Of a stretch of 64,000 bases of DNA, positions 44,274-53,093 are shown one piece after another. Origin of the DNA: Variovorax sp. V93. GTDB lineage: Bacteria; Pseudomonadota; Gammaproteobacteria; Burkholderiales; Burkholderiaceae_C. How positions within the stretch are numbered: position 1 is the stretch's first letter; every line of letters starts with the position of its first letter. The notes beneath the pieces were generated by a model, which did not search any database, was not told the origin of the DNA, and was given only the letters and a program-made list of their open reading frames with translations. The DNA lies in NCBI RefSeq assembly GCF_041154485.1, contig NZ_AP028669.1, positions 3,844,001 to 3,908,000 of the forward strand, given 5' to 3'. The translations under genes and the position numbers were made by a program.

Positions 44274-45506
44274 ATGCATCCGCTGAATCTCGCCCTCTTC
44301 GATGCACTTGCGGCGGGCTTCGCTCCCTCGCCCGCAATGCTTCAGCTGGCGTCGGCCATCGCGCTGGGTTCGTCGTGGGCATGTGCAGTGGTTCTTGCCT
44401 GGGTCGCGTGGCGGCGGGTCGCGCAGCGGCCTTGCGTGCTGGCGGTGCTGGCCGCCGGCGGTGCGGCTTCACTGATCTCGCAGGAGATCGCTGCCTCCGT
44501 GGGCATGCCCCGTCCCTTCATGATGGGGCTGAGCCCTGCGCACGTTCCCCACGGCCTGCGCGCGGGGCTGCCCAGCACGCATGCCTCGGTGATGTTCACC
44601 ATGGCCTTCATGCTGCTGCGGCGGCGCTCGACGCGCGACGTCGGGCTCGTCATTCTTGGCGCGGCCGTGGCCACGGGCTGGGCTCGCATCCATGTCGGCA
44701 TTCATTTTCCGTTCGATGTCGCGGCAGGTGCGCTGCTGGGTGCGGCCATTGCCGCGGCGCTGTTTGCGATGCAGGCGATTGCGCCCAAGCTCGCTCCCCA
44801 CGTTGCAGCAACCCTGGCGCGGCCGTTGCGCGTCCTGGCCGACGGCAGGGCCGGGCCATGCCTGATGCTGGTGTTCGTCTTCGCCGCTGCCTGGGTCGGC
44901 CTGAACACGCCGCAGGCGATCGGGCCGGCGGTGCTGGAGGAAAACGGGCCCGTCGAGAAGAGCACGGTTCTCCTGTACCTGGCCGCGGTGCTGTGCGTCT
45001 TGATGGTTCGCGTGGCGTTTCTCTCGCGGCCGGACCGCGTGGCCATCTGCGTCCTGCTTCTTGCGTTCGCGGCCCGGGAGGCGGATTGGCATCTGGCGCA
45101 TTGGGGCACCAGCTTGCTGGAAGCACCGCGCTCGCACGTTCTTGCGGCAATGGCCGCCTTCGCGCCCGTCGCCATTGCGGCCGGGTGGCTGGCCGGACGC
45201 GCCTGGTCCGCAAGCCGTGCGATGCGCGCCTGGCGGCAATGGCGGCCCGAAGCCACGACCTCGCTGACCTTCGTCGCGGTCATCGGGGCTGCGATCATCC
45301 TCGATCAGGCACCCTTTTCCTTTGCGGAGCAGCCGGGCTTGGTCGACGCAGGCTCTGCTACGGCCTTTCGCGGCTACCTGATGCTCAGCTTCGAGGAAAT
45401 CCTGGAACTGGCCCTGCCGGTGCTCGCGCTCCTGGCCCTCCTGCAGGCGAGACTGGGTGGGAGCCGGGATTCGGCTCCCGGCGGCATCAAGCGCTCGTAC
45501 GCATAG
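44274..45506 (+). CDS. PAP2-superfamily membrane phosphatase with extra membrane domain
   Basis: A 410-residue polytopic protein. The first ~190 residues hold the PAP2 active site: RP in VGMPRPF, PSTH in GLPSTHASVMF, and R-x5-H-x3-D in ARIHVGIHFPFDV. This fits an undecaprenyl-pyrophosphate or phosphatidate phosphatase facing the periplasm. The remaining ~220 residues contain about five further hydrophobic helices of unknown function. Most single-domain bacterial PAP2 proteins are 180-250 residues, so this looks like a fusion. The ATG at 44274 is very close to an AAGG, so GCAAGGAAAG at ~44251-44260 is the likely ribosome site. Confidence 0.8.
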   Translation: MHPLNLALFDALAAGFAPSPAMLQLASAIALGSSWACAVVLAWVAWRRVAQRPCVLAVLAAGGAASLISQEIAASVGMPRPFMMGLSPAHVPHGLRAGLPSTHASVMFTMAFMLLRRRSTRDVGLVILGAAVATGWARIHVGIHFPFDVAAGALLGAAIAAALFAMQAIAPKLAPHVAATLARPLRVLADGRAGPCLMLVFVFAAAWVGLNTPQAIGPAVLEENGPVEKSTVLLYLAAVLCVLMVRVAFLSRPDRVAICVLLLAFAAREADWHLAHWGTSLLEAPRSHVLAAMAAFAPVAIAAGWLAGRAWSASRAMRAWRQWRPEATTSLTFVAVIGAAIILDQAPFSFAEQPGLVDAGSATAFRGYLMLSFEEILELALPVLALLALLQARLGGSRDSAPGGIKRSYA

Positions 45507-45528
45507 CGCGAAGAAGCCCAAAGAAAAA

Positions 45529-45556
45529 CGGGTTGCACCATTTCTGATGCAACCCG
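45529..45556 (-). terminator. Terminator of the tRNA cluster
   Basis: A perfect 9-bp stem (45529-45537 with 45548-45556) with a 10-nt loop. Read on the minus strand it is followed by TTTTTCTTTGGG, so it ends the minus-strand tRNA transcript. It may also slow the converging PAP2 transcript. Confidence 0.8.
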
Positions 45557-45565
45557 CTCTTTGAC

Positions 45566-45642
45566 TGGCGGAGTGGACGGGACTCGAACCCGCGACCCCC
45601 GGCGTGACAGGCCGGTATTCTAACCAACTGAACTACCACTCC
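45566..45642 (-). tRNA. tRNA-Asp (GTC)
   Basis: 77 nt including an encoded CCA. The minus-strand cloverleaf starts GGAGTGGTAG, has anticodon loop CTGTCAC (GTC) and the T-loop GGTTCGAGTCC. The acceptor arms pair fully. Confidence 0.95.
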
Positions 45643-45711
45643 TGGTAGACAACGTTCACTCCTTGCGGAGCCAAGTGCTGACGACTTGTGCCTGCTTCAC
45701 TTGCGCGAAAC

Positions 45712-45787
45712 TGGCGACCCTACGGGGATTCGAACCCCGGTAGCCACCGTGAAAGGGTGGTGTCCTAGGCCTCTAGACGATAGGGTC
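45712..45787 (-). tRNA. tRNA-Glu (TTC)
   Basis: 76 nt including CCA. On the minus strand it starts GACCCTATCG, has the anticodon TTC in CCCTTTCACGG, and the T-arm CCGGGGTTCGAATCCCC. It lies close to gltX, which encodes the synthetase that charges tRNA-Glu. Confidence 0.95.
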
Positions 45788-45839
45788 AAAACCTTAGGAA
45801 CCGTGCTGCGATCAGCACTTATCTTCTCGACACTTTTGA

Positions 45840-45915
<76 letters not shown>

Positions 45916-45971
45916 ATTTGACTTTCAGGCTTTTCTTTTCAGAATCACCCTGCGTCGCTGTCGAGCCTCAA

Positions 45972-46002
45972 ATTATAGACCGAAAAATCAGGCCCTTTTC
46001 AA
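45972..46002 (-). promoter_or_regulatory. Candidate sigma-70 promoter of the tRNA cluster
   Basis: A perfect TATAAT (45977-45972, minus strand) lies 57 nt before tRNA-Ala. TTGAAA (46002-45997) is upstream at a rather long 19-nt spacing and falls inside the 3' end of gltX. The perfect -10 box in GC-rich DNA is the main evidence. Confidence 0.5.
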
Positions 46003-47376
46003 ACGCTCGACAACTTTTTCACGAGAAAAGATTGCGAGCACCGAATCGAGGGATGGCGTCTGCGGTGTTCCCATCACGAGGACACGAACCGGCATGGCCA
46101 ACACGGGCATTTTCACCGAATGCGCGGCCAAAACTTCCTTGATGGCCGCGGCGATCGAAGCTTTTTCCCACGCAACGCTCGCGAGCCTCTCGGCGAGCGT
46201 TGCGATGACGGGCTTCACCGCATCGGTCACGTGCTGCGCGAGGTCGGCTTCGCCCGGCGTCACGTCCGCGTAGAACGCGGCGGCCCAGTCGGCCAGCGCG
46301 ACCGTGGTTTCGCAGCGGTCCTTGAAGAGCGCGCAGATGGCGGGCAGGCGATCGTCGGCTTCGATGCCGCGCTTTTTCAGCTGCGCGGCCACCAGCGGCG
46401 CGAGCTCCGCGTCGGCCTTGGCCTTGATGTACTGCGCGTTGACCCATGCGAGCTTCGCGGCGTCCCACTGCGCGGGGCTCTTCGAAAGGTGCGAGCCGTC
46501 GAACCAGCTCACCATCTGCTCGCGCGTGAAGAGCTCGTCGTCGCCGTGGCTCCAGCCCAGGCGCGCAAGATAGTTGAGCATGGCTTCAGGCAGGTAGCCG
46601 TTCTCTTCATAGGCGGTGACGCTCACCGCGCCGCGGCGCTTGGAGAGCTTCTGCCCATCGTCGCCCAGGATGACCGGCACGTGGCCGAACGCAGGCAGCG
46701 GTGCACCAAGCGCGCGGAAGATGTTGATCTGCCACGGCGTGTTGTTGATGTGCTCGTCGCCGCGGAACACATGCGTGATGGCCATGTCCCAGTCGTCGAC
46801 CACCACCGCGAAGTTGTAGGTGGGCACACCGTCGGGCCGCAAGATGATGAGGTCGTCGATCTCGCGGTTGTTGATGGTGATCTCGCCCTTGACGAGGTCG
46901 TTCCAGCTCACGTCGCCTTCGGGCGGGTTGCAAAAGCGCACCACGGGCGGCACGCCTTCTGGCACGGGCGGCAGCACCTTGCCGGGCTCGGGGCGCCAGC
47001 GGCGGTCGTACAGCGTCTTCTCGCCGCGCGCGCGCTGCGCCTCGCGCATCTCGTCGAGCTCGGCCGGCGTGCAGTAGCAGTGGTAGGCCGTGCCGGCCGC
47101 GAGCATCTGCGCGATGACTTCGCGGTAGCGCTCGAGGCGCTGCATCTGGTAGATCGGGCCTTCGTCGTAATCCAGGCCGAGCCAGTGCATCGAGGCGAGG
47201 ATCTGGTCGGTCGAGTCCTGCGTGGAGCGGGCCACGTCGGTGTCCTCGATGCGCAGCACGAACTCGCCGCCATGGTGGCGCGCATAGGCCCATGAGTAGA
47301 GCGCGGTGCGCGCCGTGCCCAGATGAAGGAAACCCGTGGGGGATGGTGCGATGCGGGTGCGTACTTTGCCGGTCAT
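45988..47376 (-). CDS. gltX: Glutamyl-tRNA synthetase
   Basis: A 462-residue class I synthetase with the HIGH-type signature in [19 protein letters not shown] and the KMSKS-type signature KLSKRRGA. Other family segments are [16 protein letters not shown] and [13 protein letters not shown]. It charges tRNA-Glu with glutamate in the cytoplasm. It lies 4 nt after metZ on the same strand and upstream of the tRNA genes, forming the end of the folC-purF-metZ-gltX run. Confidence 0.97.
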   Translation of the reverse strand: MTGKVRTRIAPSPTGFLHLGTARTALYSWAYARHHGGEFVLRIEDTDVARSTQDSTDQILASMHWLGLDYDEGPIYQMQRLERYREVIAQMLAAGTAYHCYCTPAELDEMREAQRARGEKTLYDRRWRPEPGKVLPPVPEGVPPVVRFCNPPEGDVSWNDLVKGEITINNREIDDLIILRPDGVPTYNFAVVVDDWDMAITHVFRGDEHINNTPWQINIFRALGAPLPAFGHVPVILGDDGQKLSKRRGAVSVTAYEENGYLPEAMLNYLARLGWSHGDDELFTREQMVSWFDGSHLSKSPAQWDAAKLAWVNAQYIKAKADAELAPLVAAQLKKRGIEADDRLPAICALFKDRCETTVALADWAAAFYADVTPGEADLAQHVTDAVKPVIATLAERLASVAWEKASIAAAIKEVLAAHSVKMPVLAMPVRVLVMGTPQTPSLDSVLAIFSREKVVERLKRA

Positions 47377-47380
47377 TTCG

Positions 47381-48622
47381 TTATCGTGGATTCAGGGTGC
47401 TCAGACCGCGCGCAATGTCGGCCTTGATGTCGTCGGCGTGCTCGAGGCCGACTGCGAGGCGGATCAGCCCCTGGCCGATGCCAGCCGCCTGGCGCTGCGC
47501 CTCGGTGAGGCGGCCATGCGAGGTGGTGCCCGGGTGCGTGATGATGGTCTTCACGTCGCCGAGGTTGGTGGCAAGGCTCACCACGCGCGTGCTGTTCATG
47601 ACATGGAAGGCATTGGCGCGCGCCGTCTCGGGCGAGTCGCCGACCACGTCGAACGACACCACCGCGCCGCCCTGCCCCGACTGCTGCTGCATCGCCAGTT
47701 CGTGCTGCGCATGCGAGGCGAGCCCGGGGTAGTAGACGCGTGCGATGCCCGGCTGCTTCTCGAGCCATTGAGCAATGTCCATCGCGTTCGCGCAATGCGC
47801 CTTCATGCGGATGCCGAGCGTCTCGATGCCCTTGAGCACGACCCACGCATTGAACGGTGCCAGCGCCATGCCGGCGGTGCGCACGATGGGCCCGAACACG
47901 TCGACGATGAGCTTCGAGGGACCGCAGATCGCGCCCGCCATCACGCGGCCCTGGCCGTCGAGGTGCTTGGTGCCCGAGTGGATGACGAGGTCGGCGCCCA
48001 GCGCCGCCGGACGCTGCAGGATCGGCGTGCAGAAGCAGTTGTCGACCGCCAGCAGCGCGCCCGCCGCATGCGCCACATCGGCCAGCGCGCGAATGTCGCA
48101 GACCTCGGTCAGCGGGTTGGTCGGCGTCTCGGCAAACAGCAGCTTGGTATTGGGCTTCACGGCTGCGCGCCATTCGGCCACGTCGGTCTGCGACACGAAG
48201 GTGGTCTCGACGCCGAACTTGGCGAACTCCTTGCCGAACAGGTTCAGCGTGGAGCCGAACACCGAGCGCGAGCAGACCACGTGGTCGCCGGCCTTGAGCA
48301 GGCCCATGCACATCATGAGGATCGCGCCCATGCCGGTGGAGGCGCCGATCGCCGCTTCCGTACCTTCGAGCGCCGCGATACGCTGCTCGAAACTGGTCAC
48401 GGTCGGATTCGAGGTGCGCGAGTAGGTGAAGCCCGGCTCGGTGCCAGCGAAACGGCGCATCGAGGTTTCGGCGTCGGGCTGCACGAAGCCGCTGGTCAGG
48501 AAAAGCGCGTCGGAATGCTCGCCGTACTGGCTCGGCGCGAGCCCGGTGCGCAGCGCGAGCGTCTCCGGATGCAACCCGGGCGGCAGTGTTCGTTCTTCGT
48601 CGGTCACTTCGTCTGCTCTCAC
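47381..48622 (-). CDS. metZ: O-succinylhomoserine sulfhydrylase
   Basis: A 413-residue PLP enzyme of the Cys/Met metabolism family. The PLP lysine is in [11 protein letters not shown], with the phosphate-binding YSRTSNPT and the later [14 protein letters not shown] and TTSHGR. MetZ makes homocysteine directly from O-succinylhomoserine and sulfide; a cystathionine gamma-synthase is the alternative reading. The GTG at 48622 overlaps the purF stop (GTGA), which strongly supports this start and suggests coupled translation. Confidence 0.88.
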   Translation of the reverse strand: MRADEVTDEERTLPPGLHPETLALRTGLAPSQYGEHSDALFLTSGFVQPDAETSMRRFAGTEPGFTYSRTSNPTVTSFEQRIAALEGTEAAIGASTGMGAILMMCMGLLKAGDHVVCSRSVFGSTLNLFGKEFAKFGVETTFVSQTDVAEWRAAVKPNTKLLFAETPTNPLTEVCDIRALADVAHAAGALLAVDNCFCTPILQRPAALGADLVIHSGTKHLDGQGRVMAGAICGPSKLIVDVFGPIVRTAGMALAPFNAWVVLKGIETLGIRMKAHCANAMDIAQWLEKQPGIARVYYPGLASHAQHELAMQQQSGQGGAVVSFDVVGDSPETARANAFHVMNSTRVVSLATNLGDVKTIITHPGTTSHGRLTEAQRQAAGIGQGLIRLAVGLEHADDIKADIARGLSTLNPR

Positions 48623-50121
48623 TCGCTGTGGTTGGGAAGCGCCAGGCGCGAAGAATCCTCTTCGGTCTCTTCGACGCGCGGACGGTTGCCGTTCATGCGC
48701 GAGATGGCTTCGGTGTCGATGTCGCCGGTCACGTACACGCCGTCGAAGCAGGAGGCATCGAAGCCGTCGAGCTTGGGGTTGAGCGAGCCGATGGCACGCT
48801 TCATGGCGTCGACGTCCTGGTAGATCAGCGCGTCGCAGCCGATCAGTTCGCGGATCTGCTCGACCGTGCGGTCATGCGCCACCAGTTCGTCCTTGGTGGG
48901 CATGTCGATGCCGTAGACGTTGGGGTAGCGCACGGGCGGTGCCGCGCTGGCCAGGTAGACCTTGCGCGCACCGGCGTCGCGCGCCATCTGCACGATCTCG
49001 CGGCTGGTGGTGCCGCGAACGATGGAGTCGTCCACCAGCAGCACGTTGCGGCCCTTGAACTCGCTGGCGATCACGTTGAGCTTCTGGCGCACCGACTTCT
49101 TGCGCACGCCCTGCCCCGGCATGATGAAAGTGCGGCCGACATAGCGGTTCTTCACGAAGCCTTCGCGGTACGGAATGCCCAGCAGGTGCGCGAGCTGCGT
49201 GGCGCTCGGGCGGCTCGATTCAGGGATGGGAATGATCACGTCGATCTGGTTCGGCGGCACGGTGGACACCACGCGCTTGGCCAGCGTTTCGCCCAGGTTG
49301 AGCCGCGCCTGGTACACCGAGATGCCGTCGAGCACCGAGTCGGGCCTTGCCAGGTAGACGAACTCGAAGATGCAGGGGTTGAGCGTGGGCGCCTCGGCGC
49401 ACTGCATCGAATGCACGTTGCCCTGCAGGTCGATGAACACGGCTTCGCCCGGCGCGATGTTGCGCTCGAACACGTGGCCCGAACCCTCGAGCGCCACCGA
49501 TTCGCTGGCCACCATCACGGTGCCGTCGGCACTGCGGCCCATGCAGAGCGGACGAATGCCGTACGGGTCGCGGAAGGCCAGCAGCCCGTGGCCGGCGATC
49601 AGCGAGACCACGGCATAGGAGCCGCGCAGGCGCTTGTGCATGTTCTTGACCGCGGCAAACACCTCGGCCGGATTCAGCGGCACGCCGCGCGACGCGCGCT
49701 CGAGCTCGTGCGCGAGCACGTTGAGCAGCACTTCCGAATCGCTCTCGGTGTTGGTGTGGCGGTGGTCGGTGGAGAACAGCTCCGAGCGCAACGCATGCGC
49801 GTTGGTCAGGTTGCCGTTGTGCACCAGCACGATGCCGAAGGGCGCGTTCACGTAGAAGGGCTGTGCCTCTTCCTCGCTGTAGGCGTTGCCCGCGGTCGGG
49901 TAGCGCACCTGGCCCAGGCCCACGCTGCCCGGCAGCGCGCGCATGTTGCGCGTGCGGAACACGTCGCGCACCATGCCCTTGGCCTTGTGCATGAAGAACT
50001 TGCGCTCCAGCAGGGTGACGATGCCGGCCGCATCCTGGCCGCGGTGCTGCAGCAGCAGCAAGGCGTCATAGAGCAGCTGATTGACGGGTGCGTTGCTGAC
50101 AACGCCGACGATTCCACACAT
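48619..50121 (-). CDS. purF: Amidophosphoribosyltransferase
   Basis: A 500-residue first enzyme of purine synthesis, converting PRPP and glutamine to phosphoribosylamine. The N-terminal nucleophile is Cys2 (MCGIVGVV). The glutaminase domain has LGQVRYPTAG and VHNGNLTNA. The PRPP loop is VLLVDDSIVRGTTS. It lies 12 nt after cvpA, the order known in many Proteobacteria, and overlaps metZ by GTGA. Confidence 0.97.
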   Translation of the reverse strand: MCGIVGVVSNAPVNQLLYDALLLLQHRGQDAAGIVTLLERKFFMHKAKGMVRDVFRTRNMRALPGSVGLGQVRYPTAGNAYSEEEAQPFYVNAPFGIVLVHNGNLTNAHALRSELFSTDHRHTNTESDSEVLLNVLAHELERASRGVPLNPAEVFAAVKNMHKRLRGSYAVVSLIAGHGLLAFRDPYGIRPLCMGRSADGTVMVASESVALEGSGHVFERNIAPGEAVFIDLQGNVHSMQCAEAPTLNPCIFEFVYLARPDSVLDGISVYQARLNLGETLAKRVVSTVPPNQIDVIIPIPESSRPSATQLAHLLGIPYREGFVKNRYVGRTFIMPGQGVRKKSVRQKLNVIASEFKGRNVLLVDDSIVRGTTSREIVQMARDAGARKVYLASAAPPVRYPNVYGIDMPTKDELVAHDRTVEQIRELIGCDALIYQDVDAMKRAIGSLNPKLDGFDASCFDGVYVTGDIDTEAISRMNGNRPRVEETEEDSSRLALPNHSE

Positions 50122-50133
50122 GAACGATTCCTC

Positions 50134-50619
50134 TCAGGGCAGGTAGCTTGCCAACTTTTCAGGCAGCGCGGGTTTCAGGCCCTGCAATGCCGCATCGAGA
50201 ACATTGGCGCTGTGCGATTCGTGCCACCAGGCACTGTCGCTCAACGCCAGCAAATGAACAATGACCGCCAGCACGAGCAGGGCAACCACACCCCGCGCCG
50301 CTCCGAAGGCCCCACCCAATATCCGGTCCACCGGCCTGAGGCCGACAGCCGCAATCAGCTTGCGCGTCAGCGCCGCCACCAGGCCCACGCCGAATACCAC
50401 GCCAACAAACACCAGCACAAAGGCCAGCGGATAGCGCCAGGTGGCCTGCGGGTCGCCGAAGGGCAGCCAGGCCGCCACATCCGACGCCAGCCACTGGGCG
50501 GCAATGAATGCAGCCACCCAGCCCGCCAGCGAAATCACCTCGAACACCAGGCCCCGCACCAGGCCGAACAGCATCGACACGAGAACGAGCGTGACAGCAA
50601 TCCAGTCGAGCAGGGCCAC
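50134..50619 (-). CDS. cvpA: CvpA family membrane protein
   Basis: A 161-residue protein with four predicted membrane helices (for example DWIAVTLVLVSMLFGLVRG and AARGVVALLVLAVIVHLLAL). The motif RPVDRILGGAFGAARG between helices 3 and 4 is typical of CvpA. It is in the conserved dedD/SPOR-cvpA-purF order. CvpA is needed for colicin V export in E. coli; its general role is an envelope one. Confidence 0.9.
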   Translation of the reverse strand: MALLDWIAVTLVLVSMLFGLVRGLVFEVISLAGWVAAFIAAQWLASDVAAWLPFGDPQATWRYPLAFVLVFVGVVFGVGLVAALTRKLIAAVGLRPVDRILGGAFGAARGVVALLVLAVIVHLLALSDSAWWHESHSANVLDAALQGLKPALPEKLASYLP

Positions 50620-50637
50620 GGCGGCGGGCGATGGCTA

Positions 50638-51498
50638 CTACAACGTGAGGATCGCGGCCGACAAAGACAAGCCCTTGACCTTCTCGGCGGCCTTGTCCGC
50701 CTCGGCACGCGAGCCGAACGGGCCGACACGCACACGCGTGCGCTCGCCATCGGCCGTCTTGGCCACGTGCACATAGGTCTTGAGACCGGCCTTCTCGAGT
50801 TTCTGCCGCACTTCGCGGGCCTTGTCGGCATCGGCAAAGGCGCCGACCTGCACCACGAAGCGGCCGCCGTCTTCGGACGCGGCGGGCTTGGTGCTGGTGT
50901 TGGACGGCTTGCCTTCGAGCAGGGCGCGCGCGCGGTTGCCGTCGTCGGCCGAGGCCGGCTTGGGGGCTGCGGGCTTGGGTTCGGGTTTGGCTTCCGGCTT
51001 GGGCTTCGGCTCGGGTTTGGGTTCCGGCTTCGGCTCGGGTTTTGGCTCGGGCTTGCGCTCCGGCTTGGCTTCGGCCGCGGGCCGCGTCTCGGCCGCAGGC
51101 GTGCTGGCCGCCGGCTTGCCGGAGTCGGTGATTTCGGTGCCGTCGGCACGCTCGGTGATCATGCCGCCGCTCCCGGACGGTGCCGTGGCCACGCGGGTGC
51201 CGGGGTCGGCCGCGCCGGTCGCCGGTGCGGCGGGCGCAGGCGTGGCGGGCACCGGCAATGGCTTGACCTTGTTGCGATCGGGAATCTCGATCGGAATGTC
51301 GACCGCAATGGGGCGCGGCTGGGTGTCGAACAACAGCGGAAATCCGATCACGCCAAGCAGCACCAGGACCGCCGCGCCCACCAGCCGGTGGCGCGCACGG
51401 CGACGCATGGTTTCGACACTTTCCGCGGGGACGGCGGCCGGTGCGCTGCGTCCTTCGTTGCCTTGCGGGCCGCGCGTGCGGAACTTGAAAAACGCCAT
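50638..51498 (-). CDS. SPOR-domain inner-membrane protein (DedD-like)
   Basis: A 286-residue protein. It has a short basic cytoplasmic head (MRRRARHR), one membrane helix at ~39-58, a long Pro/Lys/Glu/Ala-rich periplasmic linker and a C-terminal SPOR domain at ~212-286 (RFVVQVGAFADADKAREV ... RVRVGPFGSRAEADKA). SPOR domains bind denuded peptidoglycan at the division septum, and DedD holds this genomic position next to folC and cvpA. The linker contains a low-complexity Glu-Pro-Lys-Pro repeat tract. Confidence 0.88.
   Translation of the reverse strand: MAFFKFRTRGPQGNEGRSAPAAVPAESVETMRRRARHRLVGAAVLVLLGVIGFPLLFDTQPRPIAVDIPIEIPDRNKVKPLPVPATPAPAAPATGAADPGTRVATAPSGSGGMITERADGTEITDSGKPAASTPAAETRPAAEAKPERKPEPKPEPKPEPKPEPKPKPEAKPEPKPAAPKPASADDGNRARALLEGKPSNTSTKPAASEDGGRFVVQVGAFADADKAREVRQKLEKAGLKTYVHVAKTADGERTRVRVGPFGSRAEADKAAEKVKGLSLSAAILTL
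50971..51066 (-). repeat. Tandem EPKP-type coding repeat
   Basis: About 96 nt encoding residues ~145-176 of the SPOR protein as repeated Glu-Pro-Lys-Pro tetrapeptides. At DNA level it is built of 12-nt near-identical units. It is likely to vary in copy number by slippage, in frame because the unit is a multiple of three. Confidence 0.75.
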
Positions 51499-51560
51499 GA
51501 AGTTCGATCCCTGAAGGAGTGCAGCGAGGTGTGTGCCAGATGGTGCGGACGGGCCGGCGA

Positions 51561-52856
51561 TCAGCCGCCGGGCAGCAGGTGTTTGGCTTGCAGCCGCGGA
51601 GTGCCATGCTCCAGCACGCCACCCACGGTGAAGAACGATCCGAAGACCACGATTCTATCAGCGGGGTCCGCGTGCTCGATGGCTGCGCGCAGCGCTTCCA
51701 TCGGGCTCGCATGCACGCTGCCGGAGACGTCGGTGCGGGCGTTCTGCGCCTGCCAGCGCGCGAGCAGATCGCTCGCCTTGGCGGCGCGCGGCGTCGGCAG
51801 GTCGGTGAAGTACCAGCGGTCGATCATCGGCCCGATGCGCGCGAGGATCGGGGCCAGGTCCTTGTCGGCCATGACGCCGAACACGCCGTGCGTGGTGGGG
51901 TAGAAACCCATCGCGTCGAGGTTCTCGGCCAGCGCCGCCACCGCATGGGCGTTGTGCGCCACGTCGAGCACCAGCGCGGGCTCGCCCGGAACGATCTGGA
52001 AGCGGCCGGGCAGCTCGACCATCGCGAGCCCCGTGCGCACCGCCTGCGCGGTGATCGGCAGCCGGGGCCGCAGTGCTTCGAGCGCCGCAAGCACGCCCGC
52101 GGCATTGAGCAGCTGGTTGGCGCCGCGCAGCGCCGGATAGGCCAGCCCGCTGTAGCGCCGGCCGCGGCCCGACCAGCCCCACTGCTGCTTGTCGCCCGAC
52201 AGATTGAAATCGTGCCCGAAGCGCCAGAGGTCGGCGCCGATGGCCGCTGCATGGTCGACCACGCTTTGCGGCGGCATCGGGTCGCTCACGATGGCGGGCT
52301 TGCCCGGGCGCATGATGCCGGCCTTCTCGAAGCCGATGCTTTCGCGGTCGGGGCCGAGATAGTCCATGTGGTCGAGGTCGATGCTGGTGATGACCGCGCA
52401 GTCGGTGTCGATGATGTTGACCGCATCGAGCCGGCCGCCGAGCCCGACCTCGAGAATGGCCACGTCGGGCTTCTCTTCGATCATGCAGCGCAGGATGCCC
52501 AGGGTGGTGAACTCGAAGTACGTCAGGGGCATGTCGCCCCGGGCCACTTCCACCGCCTCGAAGCTTGCTATCAGTTTGGAAGCATCGACCGCCTCGCCCG
52601 CCAGCCGCAGCCGCTCCTCGAAGCGCACCAGGTGCGGCGACGTGAAAACCGCCGTGCGATAGCCGGCATGCGTGAGGATCGATTCGAGCATGGCGCAGGT
52701 CGAACCCTTGCCGTTGGTGCCGGCCACGGTGATCACCGGGCAGTCGAAGCGCAGGCCCATGCGGGCGGCCATCTCCTTGGCGCGGTCGAGGCCGAGCTCG
52801 ATGTTCTTGGGATGGAGTTGCTCGGCGCGCGCGAGCCAGTCGTTAAGGGTTTCCAT
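51561..52856 (-). CDS. folC: Dihydrofolate/folylpolyglutamate synthase
   Basis: A 431-residue Mur-ligase-fold enzyme. It has the P-loop TVAGTNGKGSTCAML, TSPHLVRFEERLR, LEVGLGGRLDAVN (metal-binding), and VLDVAHNAHAV near the C-terminal domain. It adds glutamates to folates and makes dihydrofolate. The ATG at 52856 gives the usual N-terminus (METLNDWLARAEQLHP); upstream starts add an unrelated leader. First gene of the folC-SPOR-cvpA-purF run. The usual upstream accD is not here; a divergent ArsC-like remnant and the prophage occupy the position. Confidence 0.95.
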   Translation of the reverse strand: METLNDWLARAEQLHPKNIELGLDRAKEMAARMGLRFDCPVITVAGTNGKGSTCAMLESILTHAGYRTAVFTSPHLVRFEERLRLAGEAVDASKLIASFEAVEVARGDMPLTYFEFTTLGILRCMIEEKPDVAILEVGLGGRLDAVNIIDTDCAVITSIDLDHMDYLGPDRESIGFEKAGIMRPGKPAIVSDPMPPQSVVDHAAAIGADLWRFGHDFNLSGDKQQWGWSGRGRRYSGLAYPALRGANQLLNAAGVLAALEALRPRLPITAQAVRTGLAMVELPGRFQIVPGEPALVLDVAHNAHAVAALAENLDAMGFYPTTHGVFGVMADKDLAPILARIGPMIDRWYFTDLPTPRAAKASDLLARWQAQNARTDVSGSVHASPMEALRAAIEHADPADRIVVFGSFFTVGGVLEHGTPRLQAKHLLPGG

Positions 52857-52925
52857 GGAGCCCGGCATTGTCGCCGACCCGGAAAGCGCCCGGCGCCCCA
52901 CGTTTTATCGGCATCATTGGCATCC

Positions 52926-52955
52926 ATGACAACCCTCTACGGCATTCCGAATTGA
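52926..52955 (+). pseudogene. 5' remnant of an ArsC/Spx (YffB)-family gene cut by the prophage
   Basis: An ATG at 52926 opens MTTLYGIPN, then a TGA at 52953. The N-terminus of YffB/ArsC-family proteins is typically M-x-TLYGIxNCDT, where the Cys follows the Asn directly. Here the codon after AAT is TGA instead of TGC. The host gene therefore appears to continue on the far side of the inserted element, beyond the window. Confidence 0.72.
52941..52954. other. Candidate left attachment site (attL)
   Basis: GGCATTCCGAATTG is the last stretch that still fits the ArsC-like coding sequence before it diverges, and integrase-encoding DNA begins right after. I propose the crossover core lies in these ~14 nt. 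A second copy should flank the other end of the element, outside this window. Confidence 0.5.
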
Positions 52956-53093
52956 AAGTGGCTGCGGTGTTCCCGCATGTTCCCGCGTTTCCGTGAAGTG
53001 GCGATTTCCGAGGGAAGCAGGCCTCCAATTAGGCCCAACGACTTCTCTCTGATTCCCGGCTGTTCCCGCGAGGTTCTAGCTGGATTCCTAGCC

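Noticed and set aside
48586-51903. An 1105-codon plus-strand open frame opposite purF, cvpA and the SPOR gene
   Set aside because: All three minus-strand genes have diagnostic motifs; the plus frame has only compositional bias.
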